From the NCBI RefSeq assembly GCF_026241135.1, contig NZ_JAPFGA010000011.1, positions 36,500-100,499 of the forward strand: 64,000 nt of DNA. Reading direction: 5' to 3'. Below the pieces are notes generated by a model, which saw only the letters and a program-made list of their open reading frames with translations, had not been told where the DNA came from and did not search any database. The position numbers and the translations under genes were made by a program. Source of the stretch: Galbibacter kalidii. GTDB lineage: Bacteria; Bacteroidota; Bacteroidia; Flavobacteriales; Flavobacteriaceae. Shown here one piece after another: positions 33,950 through 42,745 of this stretch (position 1 is the stretch's first letter; every line of letters starts with the position of its first letter).

Positions 33950-35048
33950 CTAACTTTTTAATTGTATTTACAATATTTTTTGCGGCTCCATTACGAAAAT
34001 ATACATTTTTACCAGTATAGCTCCCTAAACCAATCGCTTTATTTATCTTTTTATAAATCTCTTTCGAATCAAAAGGAGCATTTAAGATATTCATACTTTG
34101 TAAGCGTCCTTTTTGCCTATCCCCTACATTGACAACATACTTCTTAAAAGATGCCGCTTCAATAATGCCACTTGAGGTATTTCCAACCATAGCTTCAGCA
34201 TATGTCATGGCCGTAAAATAATTTTCTTTTCCAAAGCTCTCTATTAACTTAACATCGTTAGGAAATTGTTTTTTTAAATCTAATAATTCTTTTCTGTAAA
34301 TTGTTCCTTCCGTATCAGCATTAGGCATGGTGATTACAACATCCATCATCCCTATTATCTTATCAAGGGCATTTTTCATTTCAATGGCATAATCTACATT
34401 TCTAGTTACAGAAACAGTTTCCGGGTGAAAAGTTACCAGTATAAAGGGTTTATCCCTCAAGTTAAACTTTTTATAAAACTTTTCTTTAGCAATGGGTACA
34501 AACGCATCAATATCATCTAAACTTAAAGAACCAACAGTAAATATATTTGAATCATTACCAATGATAGAAGCAATCTTTTTTGAAAAAGGCTCTGCGGCTG
34601 TAAAATGTATGGATGAAGCCAATGTTATCTGATGTCTGTAAATATTATCTATAGCTCCTAAAGTAGTTTCTCCGCCATGGATATGAGCAAATCTAACCCC
34701 AAAAGGAATTCCAGCTTGTACTGCAGCACTCATTTCAAAACGATCCCCCAAACAAAAAACTATATCAAATGAATTAATTGCCCAAAATTCGGAAAACTTT
34801 AAAACAGTCAAACCATATGCAGATGCAACAGCCACTTCATTATCATTAGTCAGTATAGAGCTTATCTCATAAATTTTTGAGTACCCATCTTTATAAATAT
34901 CCTCTACAGTATATCCATGAAATTTAGATAAGTGAGTGCCAAAAGCAATAATTTCCAATTCAAAATATGAATCTTCTTTTATAAGCTTTAAAAGAGGTAA
35001 ATAAATACCGTAATCAGCTCTTGAGCTTGTTAAAACACCTACCTTCAT
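33936..35048 (-). CDS. legG: Nucleotide-sugar hydrolysing 2-epimerase (LegG/NeuC-like)
   Basis: A 370-residue GT-B-fold epimerase. VGVLTSSRADYGIYLPLLK at the start, FAHIHGGETTLGAIDN near 120 and MVGNTSSGIIEAASF near 290 are the conserved NeuC/LegG segments. The enzyme inverts C2 of the nucleotide-linked amino sugar and releases it by hydrolysis, giving the six-carbon precursor for the NeuB-like synthase. The four-base overlap with the neuB-like gene indicates coupled translation. Confidence 0.88.
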   Translation of the reverse strand: MKVGVLTSSRADYGIYLPLLKLIKEDSYFELEIIAFGTHLSKFHGYTVEDIYKDGYSKIYEISSILTNDNEVAVASAYGLTVLKFSEFWAINSFDIVFCLGDRFEMSAAVQAGIPFGVRFAHIHGGETTLGAIDNIYRHQITLASSIHFTAAEPFSKKIASIIGNDSNIFTVGSLSLDDIDAFVPIAKEKFYKKFNLRDKPFILVTFHPETVSVTRNVDYAIEMKNALDKIIGMMDVVITMPNADTEGTIYRKELLDLKKQFPNDVKLIESFGKENYFTAMTYAEAMVGNTSSGIIEAASFKKYVVNVGDRQKGRLQSMNILNAPFDSKEIYKKINKAIGLGSYTGKNVYFRNGAAKNIVNTIKKLDEKL

Positions 35049-36046
35049 AACAAATCGTCTTCTTCATAATCTTTTTGAGCTACACTCCCTATTACACTAT
35101 CCCATTTCATAGGTGACAAACCATTTCCCGGCCTCTTAACAGTTATATTTTCCTCAGTAAATAATTCTCCTTTTTTAATTTGCTTATTTGCAACAATACT
35201 TTTCCTAGCTATCACTTTATTTTTAACCTCACTTTGACTAGGCTCTTTTCTTCCATGCCCTAATGCTGTCTCTATGTTTCTTATAGCCGTAACCATTTCT
35301 TTAAGCTCATGAGGTTCTAAAGACGCCTTATGATCAGGACCATCCATGGTTTTATCAAGAGTAAAATGTTTTTCTATTACCTCTGCCCCCATAGCTACTG
35401 CAGCAATAGGCACTTCTATTCCCAATGTATGGTCTGAATATCCTATTGAAACTCCAAACTTCTCTTTAATCGTATTCATTGCCAAAAGATTCACATCTCT
35501 CATTGGTGTTGGATATTCCGTGTTGCAATGTAATACCGTGATATTTTTTAATTGTGACCCTGCCTGAATTAATACATTTATCGCATCTTCTATCTCAATC
35601 ATATCAGCCATACCTGTAGAAAGAATTATAGGCTTGTTTAAACTTCCTATTTTCCTGAGATAGGGCAAATTAGTTATTTCTCCTGAAGGAATTTTGAATA
35701 AACCAATATTCAAATCATATAAAAGTTTAATGCTTTCATCGTCAAATCCAGTAGATAAAAATTTTATACTTCTACTTTCACAATATTTAATCAACTCATA
35801 GTGAGCTTCTACGTTTAATTCTAGTTTTTTTAACATTTCATATTGTGATTCGACAGAGTCATTCGTATTGACCACTTGGTACTTTGCTTTCTTAGCATTC
35901 TTACTAGCTAAGTTTTTTGCTTTAAATGTTTGAAATTTGACATAATCGGCTCCAGCATTTGCCGCCGCATCTATTAATTTTTTTGCCAAACTTATATTCC
36001 CATTATGGTTTACACCAGCTTCTGCTATAATTAAACATTTATTCAT
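35045..36046 (-). CDS. legI: Nonulosonate synthase (LegI/NeuB-like)
   Basis: A 333-residue enzyme condensing phosphoenolpyruvate with a six-carbon amino sugar to form a nine-carbon acid. The barrel starts IIAEAGVNHNGNISLAKKLI, with FKIPSGEITNLPYLR and VIEKHFTLDKTMDGPDH (metal and substrate site near residue 238) following. The C-terminal 60 residues (KKGELFTEENITVKRPGNGL) are an antifreeze-like SAF domain, as in complete NeuB proteins. It overlaps genes on both sides, so expression is tied to the operon. Confidence 0.9.
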   Translation of the reverse strand: MNKCLIIAEAGVNHNGNISLAKKLIDAAANAGADYVKFQTFKAKNLASKNAKKAKYQVVNTNDSVESQYEMLKKLELNVEAHYELIKYCESRSIKFLSTGFDDESIKLLYDLNIGLFKIPSGEITNLPYLRKIGSLNKPIILSTGMADMIEIEDAINVLIQAGSQLKNITVLHCNTEYPTPMRDVNLLAMNTIKEKFGVSIGYSDHTLGIEVPIAAVAMGAEVIEKHFTLDKTMDGPDHKASLEPHELKEMVTAIRNIETALGHGRKEPSQSEVKNKVIARKSIVANKQIKKGELFTEENITVKRPGNGLSPMKWDSVIGSVAQKDYEEDDLL

Positions 36047-36950
36047 TTTTATTACTCTTTAAAACTTTCCCTACCTTGAGTTTTCCTGTATATTCTATAA
36101 CTTCAATATAAGAATCTCCGGTTTTAATATAAAATGTGTCGTTTTTAGTTTTACATAAAATCTGACCAGGCTTTCCTATATAGGATGGAGCATTTGGAAT
36201 TAATTTTATTTTATTGATTTTGACTTCATTATTATCTAAATATGTTATTCCTTGTGGCCCTGGGACACAAATAGCGCGAATAAAATTAAAAACTCTTCTT
36301 GAAGGCTGATCCCAACTAATAATTTCATCCCCAATAGTTCTTATTCCACAATACATCCCCGTTGAATGAATTGATTCTTGTTTTATTCGAGGAACCTTAC
36401 CATTACCCTCTAGAAAAAGTAAAATTGAATCATAAAGAATTGAGGCACATTCACTATAGGCAATATTTAAAAGCGTTTTATAATCATCATTATCTGTAAT
36501 AGGAAATATCCTTTGGATAATAATATCTCCCGTATCAATACCTTCATCAACAAAATGAACTGTGATACCGAACTCTTTTTCATCATTAATTAAAGCCCAA
36601 TTTAAAATATTCCTGCCTCTATAAAAAGGTAACTTCCCTGCATGACAATTAATTATTTTATATTTTGGAATATTTATTATTTCCGATTTAAAAATTTGAT
36701 TAAAACTCATAGAGACAAATAAATCACAATTATATTTTTCTACTTTCTCTAAAAAACTTTTTGAGTTTATATCTTTAGCCATTACATAATCTATACCATA
36801 TGTGTTGGCATATTCTTTCAATTTTTCATCCTTGGTATCAAATCTTGGAGTAATAAAATTAATCTCTATATTATTGTTAGAAATAATTTTTTCAAATGCT
36901 AAATGAGACCAAGGACCATCAGCAAAATATCCAATTCTTAATTTTCTCAT
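36039..36950 (-). CDS. Sugar N-formyltransferase (Fmt-like)
   Basis: A 303-residue protein with the 10-formyltetrahydrofolate-dependent transferase fold. INCHAGKLPFYRGRN near residue 100 holds the Asn and His of the catalytic triad, and HFVDEGIDTGDII near 135 the Asp. The C-terminal 90 residues (RVFNFIRAICVPGPQGITYL) form an Fmt_C-like barrel. It lies between legC and legI, where an N-acetyltransferase (LegH) is expected in the known pathway. I therefore propose that it formylates the new amino group made by LegC. A generic methionyl-tRNA formyltransferase is ruled out by the context and the sequence around the active site. Confidence 0.75.
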   Translation of the reverse strand: MRKLRIGYFADGPWSHLAFEKIISNNNIEINFITPRFDTKDEKLKEYANTYGIDYVMAKDINSKSFLEKVEKYNCDLFVSMSFNQIFKSEIINIPKYKIINCHAGKLPFYRGRNILNWALINDEKEFGITVHFVDEGIDTGDIIIQRIFPITDNDDYKTLLNIAYSECASILYDSILLFLEGNGKVPRIKQESIHSTGMYCGIRTIGDEIISWDQPSRRVFNFIRAICVPGPQGITYLDNNEVKINKIKLIPNAPSYIGKPGQILCKTKNDTFYIKTGDSYIEVIEYTGKLKVGKVLKSNKNE

Positions 36951-36953
36951 TTT

Positions 36954-38093
36954 TTAAATTATTACACTACTTGGTATATTAACTATTCTTTTTTCTAACC
37001 ACTTGGCATTATCTAAATTCCCTCCCTGTACTTTCTTAAACACTTTCAAACTGCTCATTAATTTCCAAATAGGTCTTGTCATAACTCCTCTATTGTTTGT
37101 TTGTTCCAAAAAAGAATCCCTTTCTTTAATGTCTTTTAATATTACTGCATTTAACCAATAGTTAGAAGACGTTCCTTCAGGCTCTGAAACAAATTCAACA
37201 CCTGTTTTGAGAAAAAATGTTTTATAAAGATCTGCCAATTCTCTCTTTTTATCAATAAAGTAAGGGAGTTTTTCCATCTGCGCACATCCCAAAGCTGCAT
37301 TAATATTAGGTAAACGATAATTATACCCTATCATATCGTGCTTATACTCCCATTTGTGAGGTACTTTTGCAGTAGTTGTTAGATGTTTTGCTTTTTTGGC
37401 CAGTCTTTCATCATTGGTAACAATCATTCCTCCTCCTCCAGTAGTAATTGTTTTATTCCCATTAAAGCTTAATGTTCCAAATAAACCATAAGTTCCTGTA
37501 TGCTTTCCTTTATAATAACTTCCTAAAGATTCTGCAGCATCCTCCACAAGTTCAAGGTGATATTTTTGACAAATTTGAAGGATTTCCCCTATCTGTACGG
37601 AATGTCCAAAAGTATGCATAGGGACTACTGCTTTTATTTTTCTTTTTGAAGACTTGTTGATACATTCTCCATTAATAATTTCAGTATTCTTAGAAAGAAA
37701 ATCTTCTAATTTATCAGGAGATAACCCCATGGTCTTCTTATCAACATCAACAAAAACCGGATGAGCACCTATATAACTAATAGCATTACAGGTGGCCACA
37801 AAAGTTAATGGCTGTGTTATAACCTCATCATCCCGTTCTACACCCGCTAACAAAAGTGCTATATGTAATGCTGCTGTACCATTAACAGTTGCTATTGCAT
37901 GTTTAGCCCCTGTAAACTTAACAACCTCCTCTTCAAATCTATCTACAAACTTACCAACACTTGAAACAAAGGTAGAATCTATACACTCATTAACATACTC
38001 CTTTTCATTACCAATAAACCTAGGCTCATGGAGAGGTATAAAATCTTCGGTATTATATAATTCCTTTATGAAATCAACAGTTTCTTTGAACAT
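36954..38093 (-). CDS. legC: PLP-dependent sugar aminotransferase (LegC-like)
   Basis: A 379-residue DegT/DnrJ/EryC1 aminotransferase. FIPLHEPRFIGNEKEYVNEC at the start is the LegC-type opening, EDAAESLGSYYKGKHTGTYG near 175 holds the Asp contacting PLP, and SFNGNKTITTGGGGMIVT near 205 has the Schiff-base Lys. It would aminate the 4-keto sugar formed by LegB. The gene starts eight bases after legB and ends three bases before the formyltransferase gene. Confidence 0.88.
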   Translation of the reverse strand: MFKETVDFIKELYNTEDFIPLHEPRFIGNEKEYVNECIDSTFVSSVGKFVDRFEEEVVKFTGAKHAIATVNGTAALHIALLLAGVERDDEVITQPLTFVATCNAISYIGAHPVFVDVDKKTMGLSPDKLEDFLSKNTEIINGECINKSSKRKIKAVVPMHTFGHSVQIGEILQICQKYHLELVEDAAESLGSYYKGKHTGTYGLFGTLSFNGNKTITTGGGGMIVTNDERLAKKAKHLTTTAKVPHKWEYKHDMIGYNYRLPNINAALGCAQMEKLPYFIDKKRELADLYKTFFLKTGVEFVSEPEGTSSNYWLNAVILKDIKERDSFLEQTNNRGVMTRPIWKLMSSLKVFKKVQGGNLDNAKWLEKRIVNIPSSVII

Positions 38094-38101
38094 CCTAATA
38101 A

Positions 38102-39289
38102 TTACATTTTGCTGTCTAAATACTTACCTGTCTCTTTATGTCCAAAATTTGGTATCATATCATTAAACAAGTCAACTATTTGAACTTTAGACCATTTTTT
38201 TTCTTCTTTCATTTTAGCTATACTGGAAGCGAAGTTTTCTAGAAGGTTATCGTTATAATTCAATTTGTTTTTAATCACCCCCAAATTTTGAAATGAGCTC
38301 ATATCCAATGTCTCATTTTCCGTAAAGAATTCTTCAAAATCTTTTTCCCCTGTGGTATCACTTGTTGTAAATAAACAAGGCCATTTATTTTCTTTAGGAA
38401 GAGTACTTACGAGAGTCCTGGCCTCAACCTCCGATTCACACAGATAGGGCTCATAACCAATTCCATTTAAATATTTTACAGCAATATCTGCAAATGAAAT
38501 TAAATGTAAGTTTTCGCTAAGTTTTGGGAAAAATATATCCCTGTTTTCTCCAAAAATACACGACATCAAACAAAGTTCGCCGGATTCTTTTGGAATAACA
38601 AAGTACCTCTTAATATCATTAGGAGCTACAATAGGTTGCTTCTTTTTAATCCGCTGATCAAAACCATGTAACAGAGATCCATCAGAGAAAGCAACATTAG
38701 CAAAACGAGCTGTTGAAATTTTTATCTGCTGACTTTTACGCATTAAAAACATTTCCATAATACGTTTTGAAGCCCCCATCATATTCACAGGATTAGCCGC
38801 TTTATCTGTTGAAACACAGAAATATTTTTTTACTCCTTTGTCTATAGATTGTTGCAAAGTTTTCTCTGTATTAAAGATATTTACATCAATCATCCTCATT
38901 AAAGTAAAAGGATCTTTTTCGCTTCTCACGTGTTTAAGAGCGGATAAGTTTAACACATAATCATACTTCCCATCTGCCTCAATAAAAGCATCATATTCAA
39001 CAGAACCAATATTCAAGGCAAATGTTTGGAAATCTCCATCGATATACCCATACGAGCTTCTTATATCCCTTACTAACTCAACAAGGTTATTTTCACTAAT
39101 ATCAACCACGTGAAGTTTCCGAGGATTCCTTTTAAATATTTCTTTGGTAACTGCCTGACCTATTGAGCCTGCCCCTCCAATAACTAAAAAAGAGGAAGAT
39201 GACACCCTTGTTTTTAATTCATTTTCGTGTTTAGAAATATCACTAGTAAATAATTCGTCACTTCTACCAATTAAATTCAGAATATTCAT
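38102..39289 (-). CDS. legB: Nucleotide-sugar 4,6-dehydratase (LegB-like)
   Basis: A 395-residue SDR, longer than the FlaA1/PseB group. The NAD site is VIGGAGSIGQAVTKEIF near residue 38, followed by NLSALKHVRSEKDP (as in polysaccharide dehydratases) and VSTDKAANPVNMMGASKRIME with the catalytic region near 160-180. The extended C-terminal part (TTSDTTGEKDFEEFF) is usual in LegB. It would make the 4-keto-6-deoxy sugar that feeds LegC. It is the first gene of the minus-strand operon; upstream are a manC remnant and repeat DNA. Confidence 0.85.
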   Translation of the reverse strand: MNILNLIGRSDELFTSDISKHENELKTRVSSSSFLVIGGAGSIGQAVTKEIFKRNPRKLHVVDISENNLVELVRDIRSSYGYIDGDFQTFALNIGSVEYDAFIEADGKYDYVLNLSALKHVRSEKDPFTLMRMIDVNIFNTEKTLQQSIDKGVKKYFCVSTDKAANPVNMMGASKRIMEMFLMRKSQQIKISTARFANVAFSDGSLLHGFDQRIKKKQPIVAPNDIKRYFVIPKESGELCLMSCIFGENRDIFFPKLSENLHLISFADIAVKYLNGIGYEPYLCESEVEARTLVSTLPKENKWPCLFTTSDTTGEKDFEEFFTENETLDMSSFQNLGVIKNKLNYNDNLLENFASSIAKMKEEKKWSKVQIVDLFNDMIPNFGHKETGKYLDSKM

Positions 39290-39308
39290 TAAGCTTTATT
39301 GTTAGATT

Positions 39309-39413
39309 TTAACATCTTTTTATATATGAGTAATATTTATCCCATTCTTTTTGGCAGAGTACATTTTCAGTTTCAACAACTATCAAATTATTAATTCCAA
39401 CACTATAACTTCT
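39309..39413 (-). pseudogene. C-terminal remnant of a second manC gene
   Basis: The minus strand encodes VGINNLIVVETENVL in frame, then a stop. This matches VGIKDLIVIETEDTIL at the C-terminus of the intact ManC at 47280. About 170 bases further on (39587-39669) lies a copy of the sequence just upstream of the intact manC. Leader and tail thus remain while the body is gone. Confidence 0.55.
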
Positions 39414-39586
39414 CACCTTTCTTTTAAAACATTACAATTCAAAACCCCCTCATTTTCAGCATCTCACATTAATGCTTACCTATGTATTTATTCTCACTTG
39501 ATTACTTTTCAAAATATCAAAAAACACCCATTTTCATACTTGCTTGTATTAAAATAAGCTTTATCATGGGGGTTTCATCATCGGAA

Positions 39587-39669
39587 ACAAAAATACGAGA
39601 ATCATTCGGGTGGGCAAATGTTTTTTTTGGTTAGGTTGTTAATGTTGTTACGGAGTTATCATGTTATGG
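39587..39669. repeat. manC leader copy (also at 48295-48369)
   Basis: The stretch from aacaaaaatacgagaatcat through ttttttggttaggttgtta to ggagttatcatgttatgg is shared with 48295-48369, directly upstream of the intact manC. Both continue into T/G-rich low-complexity DNA. Confidence 0.7.
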
Positions 39670-40208
39670 AGTTATCATGTTATGTTGTGGATGAAAGGCC
39701 GGTGACGGGAGTTTTATTTTTGACATAGGATATAGGACTGGGGTAAAAAACATCTCCCTGCCCACCGGCTGGTAGTTCCTTTTGCCTGCCCGCCAGCTGG
39801 CTCGTCGCTAAAACAGTCCACCGGACTGTTTTTTAACGCTCCGTCCTGTTGTGGTTGGGGATTGGTTAATTGTTATTAGTTAATGGTTAATTGGAAGGTT
39901 GGGAGACGGATAACCGAAGCTATGGGGTTATCATGTTATGGAGCTATGGAGTTACGAAGTTATGTTGTGGTTGGGGAAGTCGGGAGTCGGGAGTGATATT
40001 TTGATTGATATTTAAAACTTTAGAACGTAGAACGGGAAATGCCGTAAAGTCAGGAGACATTTGCGGAGCGGGTTTACACAAAATAAGGGATGTTTTAAGT
40101 AAAAGATATGTAATAAAGTAAGGGGTGTTATGAATGGAAATATGTGACAAAATAAGGGAACTGGGGTTTTTATCAAAAAGGTTTAAAATCAAGTTATTTG
40201 GTTAATTG
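39670..40208. repeat. T/G-rich low-complexity intergenic DNA with hairpin
   Basis: A gene-free stretch of phrases such as gttatcatgttatggag, attggttaattgttattag and agtcgggagtcggg, which recur near 48340-48800, 50620-51050 and 53850-54140. At 39812-39830 it contains AACAGTCC-ACC-GGACTGTT within an element (ctaaaacagtcca...aacgctcc) found again at 40633 and 45404. No frame here looks coding. Confidence 0.6.
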
Positions 40209-40286
40209 CCTTCGACAGCCCTTTGATACTTCGTCAAGCTCAGCACAGGCTAAGCTCAGGGTGACATTGCTTAGGGTGACATTACG
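40209..40286. repeat. REP-type repeat cluster
   Basis: Units of the CTTCGACAxGCTCAG...TGACA family in direct orientation (ccttcgacagccctttgat, gctaagctcagggtgacat). Confidence 0.65.
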
Positions 40287-40321
40287 TTTTATTCACCAAT
40301 GCGGCACTCGACTTTTTTATA

Positions 40322-40600
40322 GGCTTTTGTTATTGCTTTGTCATTTCGTCTTTGTTTCGTGCTTTTGTTCATTTATTCACGAACCTTTCTATTTTTTAAT
40401 AGGTGTTCATGAATCTTCGATTTCTTTGCTTGTCCAAAGAAACGAACAAAAGAAAGGACACCTTTTACTCACGAGACTTATAATTGATTTTTATATGTGT
40501 TCGTGAATCTTTCGATTTCCAAGGGATTTCAGCCCTTTAAACTATTGAGCCGGGTTTGGCCTTTTGCAATGGGCTGAACCGGTTTGCAAACTCCGCGCTG
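40322..40600. repeat. Segmental duplication flanking the cys genes, left copy
   Basis: About 280 bases, from ggcttttgttattgctttg to gcaaactccgcgct, repeated in the same orientation at 44951-45273. The two copies bracket cysN, cysD, cysC and both GIY-YIG genes. The right copy has about 40 extra bases. After it, at 40633-40653, stands the hairpin AAACAGTCC-ACC-GGACTGTTT. Confidence 0.8.
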
Positions 40601-40789
40601 ATTGCCAACGCGGCAATCTGTCCCGTTCGCTAAAACAGTCCACCGGACTGTTTCTTAACGCTCCGAACTGCTGAATCTCGGAGCTTTGCCGCACCTGTCC
40701 TGAGGAAAAGGGGTTTTAACTTACACCCTAAAAAAACAATTAGGGCGAGTTTTAATTACTACTCATTTTAAAATGAACGTCCTCTTTCG

Positions 40790-40857
40790 ATGCTTCGTCA
40801 AGCTTAGGATGGCATTGCTCTGCACAGCCCTTCGACTGCACTCAGGGTGACACTCTC
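40790..40857. repeat. REP-type repeat next to cysN stop
   Basis: Units of the CTTCGA...CTCAGGGTGACA family, ending six bases before the stop of cysN. Together with the other repeats it fills the 1.3-kb gene-free region 39414-40862. Confidence 0.65.
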
Positions 40858-40862
40858 CTGTA

Positions 40863-42116
40863 TCACACTATCATCCCCGCAGCTACGGTTTGATTGGTTG
40901 CAGGGTCGATCAGGATTAAACTTCCGGTGCCTCTATTTTCCCTGTAGGAGTCAAAAAGCAATGGTTTTGTAGTACGCAGCTTTACCTTACAGATATCATT
41001 CATGTTCATCTCTTTATCCTCTCCGCTTCTGGCCAAGGTATTGATGTCAATCTTATAAATCACTTCTTTGACCATCGCCATTTGTTCGTTAGAGGTATGA
41101 CGGACTATATATTTTGTTCTGGGTTTTGCCGATTCGTTGTTTAACCAACACAACATCACCTCTAAATCCTGTGCAGACTCGGGTTTGTTCTTGGTACGAA
41201 CGATCATATCCCCACGACTTATATCTATATCATCTTCCAAGGTAATGGAAACGGACATAGGAGCATAAGCTTCATCTACTTCCTTTTCAAAAGTATCTAT
41301 CGATTTTATTTTTGAAGTAAAACCGGATGGCATTACCGTAATCTCATCCCCTTTTCTCAATATTCCACTAGCGATCCTACCGGCATAGCCTCTATAGTCA
41401 ATAAAGCCTTCGCGTTGCGGACGTAAGACCGTTTGTACCGGAAAACGGGCATCTACCTTATTAATATCACTGCTGATATGCATGGTCTCCAAAGTATGTA
41501 ACAAAGGTGCTCCCTGATACCAACTCATGTTTTCGGAACGGTTGACCACATTGTCCCCCAGCAAAGCACTGATCGGGATAAAACGAATGTCTTTTACCAA
41601 GAGTTTTGAAGAGAATTCTTCGAACTGTCCGATAATCTCATTATACACCTCTTCCTTATAGTCCACCAGGTCCATTTTGTTGATACAAACAATGATATGA
41701 GGAATCTGCAAAAGTGATGCAATAAAGGCATGTCTCTTAGTTTGCTCGATTACCCCATGGCGGGCATCCACCAAAATAATGGCTGCATTGGCCGTAGAGG
41801 CTCCTGTGATCATATTACGGGTGTATTGGATATGTCCGGGCGTATCGGCAATGATAAACTTACGCTTGGGCGTGGTAAAATAACGGTAAGCCACGTCTAT
41901 CGTAATACCCTGCTCACGCTCATCACGTAAACCATCGGTAAACAGAGCCAGATCCACCCCTTCGTGGCCTTTCTTTTTACTTGTACTCTCTACAGCCTCC
42001 AATTGGTCTTCAAAAATGGATTTGGAGTCGTATAACAGCCTTCCTATCAACGTACTTTTTCCGTCGTCTACACTTCCTGCTGTTGTGAATCGTAATAGTT
42101 GATTGTTGTCTAACAT
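40863..42116 (-). CDS. cysN: Sulfate adenylyltransferase subunit 1 (GTPase)
   Basis: A 417-residue GTPase subunit of ATP sulfurylase. GSVDDGKSTLIGRLLYDS is the P-loop, DTPGHIQYTRNM the G3 motif and NKMDLVD the G4 motif, followed by elongation-factor-like beta domains (RFPVQTVLRPQREGFIDYRG). No APS-kinase domain is fused; that activity is encoded separately by cysC. With CysD it makes adenosine 5'-phosphosulfate. It should follow cysD closely, but 630 bases with REP repeats and a GIY-YIG gene lie between. Confidence 0.92.
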   Translation of the reverse strand: MLDNNQLLRFTTAGSVDDGKSTLIGRLLYDSKSIFEDQLEAVESTSKKKGHEGVDLALFTDGLRDEREQGITIDVAYRYFTTPKRKFIIADTPGHIQYTRNMITGASTANAAIILVDARHGVIEQTKRHAFIASLLQIPHIIVCINKMDLVDYKEEVYNEIIGQFEEFSSKLLVKDIRFIPISALLGDNVVNRSENMSWYQGAPLLHTLETMHISSDINKVDARFPVQTVLRPQREGFIDYRGYAGRIASGILRKGDEITVMPSGFTSKIKSIDTFEKEVDEAYAPMSVSITLEDDIDISRGDMIVRTKNKPESAQDLEVMLCWLNNESAKPRTKYIVRHTSNEQMAMVKEVIYKIDINTLARSGEDKEMNMNDICKVKLRTTKPLLFDSYRENRGTGSLILIDPATNQTVAAGMIV

Positions 42117-42218
42117 AAATGCTAATTAATGCGAATTTTTACGAATTTAATTCTCGTAATTATTTTATTTTAATCTTATGAGTTTAAAATCAAAGGCTCC
42201 TGAAGCAACACTTCTACA

Positions 42219-42293
42219 GATCCTGAAACGAGTTCAGGATAATAGTTCAGGATGACCTAATATAACTTGTCATGCTGAACTCGTTTCAGCACC
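42219..42293. repeat. REP pair of the second family (CCTGAAACGAGTTCAGG)
   Basis: CCTGAAACGAGTTCAGGAT at the left and TGTCATGCTGAACTCGTTTCAG at the right form an inverted pair. The unit itself folds (CCTGAA/TTCAGG). The pair lies 15 bases from the stop of the GIY-YIG gene at 42309. Confidence 0.75.
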
Positions 42294-42308
42294 TTTTAAA
42301 TTTATCTT

Positions 42309-42596
42309 TTATATAATTTCAATATACAAATCCTTTAATTCCGGATTTACCTCCTTAATTAAATTCCATTTCCAATCACGATGCCAGTTTTTTAACTGTT
42401 TTTCTCTTTTTATAGCTTGCCTAATACCCGAAAACTTTTCAAAATACAACAAATCAACACAGCTATACTTCTTAGTAAAAATGGAACCTTCTTTATTCTT
42501 ATGCTCCTGTATCCGTTTTCTCAGATTGGATGTTACACCAATATACAACACACTTCTGTTCTTATTGCTCACTATATAGACATAACCTTCTTTCAT
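42309..42596 (-). CDS. GIY-YIG nuclease-family protein (first copy)
   Basis: A 95-residue single-domain protein. YVYIVSNKNRSVLYIGVTSN holds the YVY and YIG strands, RKRIQEHK the conserved Arg and His, and REKQLKNWHRDWKWNLI the C-terminal helix. It belongs to the UPF0213-like group of stand-alone GIY-YIG domains; those proteins are predicted nucleases without known targets. It separates cysD from cysN, which are normally adjacent, and is flanked on both sides by CCTGAAACGAGTTCAGG-type REP units. It is a different copy from the one at 43816. Confidence 0.85.
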   Translation of the reverse strand: MKEGYVYIVSNKNRSVLYIGVTSNLRKRIQEHKNKEGSIFTKKYSCVDLLYFEKFSGIRQAIKREKQLKNWHRDWKWNLIKEVNPELKDLYIEII

Positions 42597-42673
42597 TATG
42601 GTGTCAACCGATTAAGGCTTGCTTTTAACTTATGTTGAAGGAGCTTTAAATGGGCATTGGTGTTCCCTCGACA

Positions 42674-42745
42674 GATCCTGAAACAAGCATTGAGCTCCGA
42701 CTTAAAGATCCTGAAACGAGTTCAGGATGACAGTTCAGGATGACA
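42674..42745. repeat. REP units of the second family, abutting cysD stop
   Basis: gatcctgaaacaagc, gatcctgaaacgagttcagg and gttcaggatgacat in direct order. The last base is adjacent to the stop codon of cysD, so the repeat has landed exactly at the gene end. Confidence 0.75.

Noticed and set aside
39351..39557. Plus-strand frame of 68 codons
   Set aside because: Antisense to the manC remnant, with no start context and no family signal.
40198..40506. Plus-strand frame of 102 codons
   Set aside because: It is built from REP units and the duplicated block flanking the cys genes; its homologous stretch near 45000 is not open in the same way.
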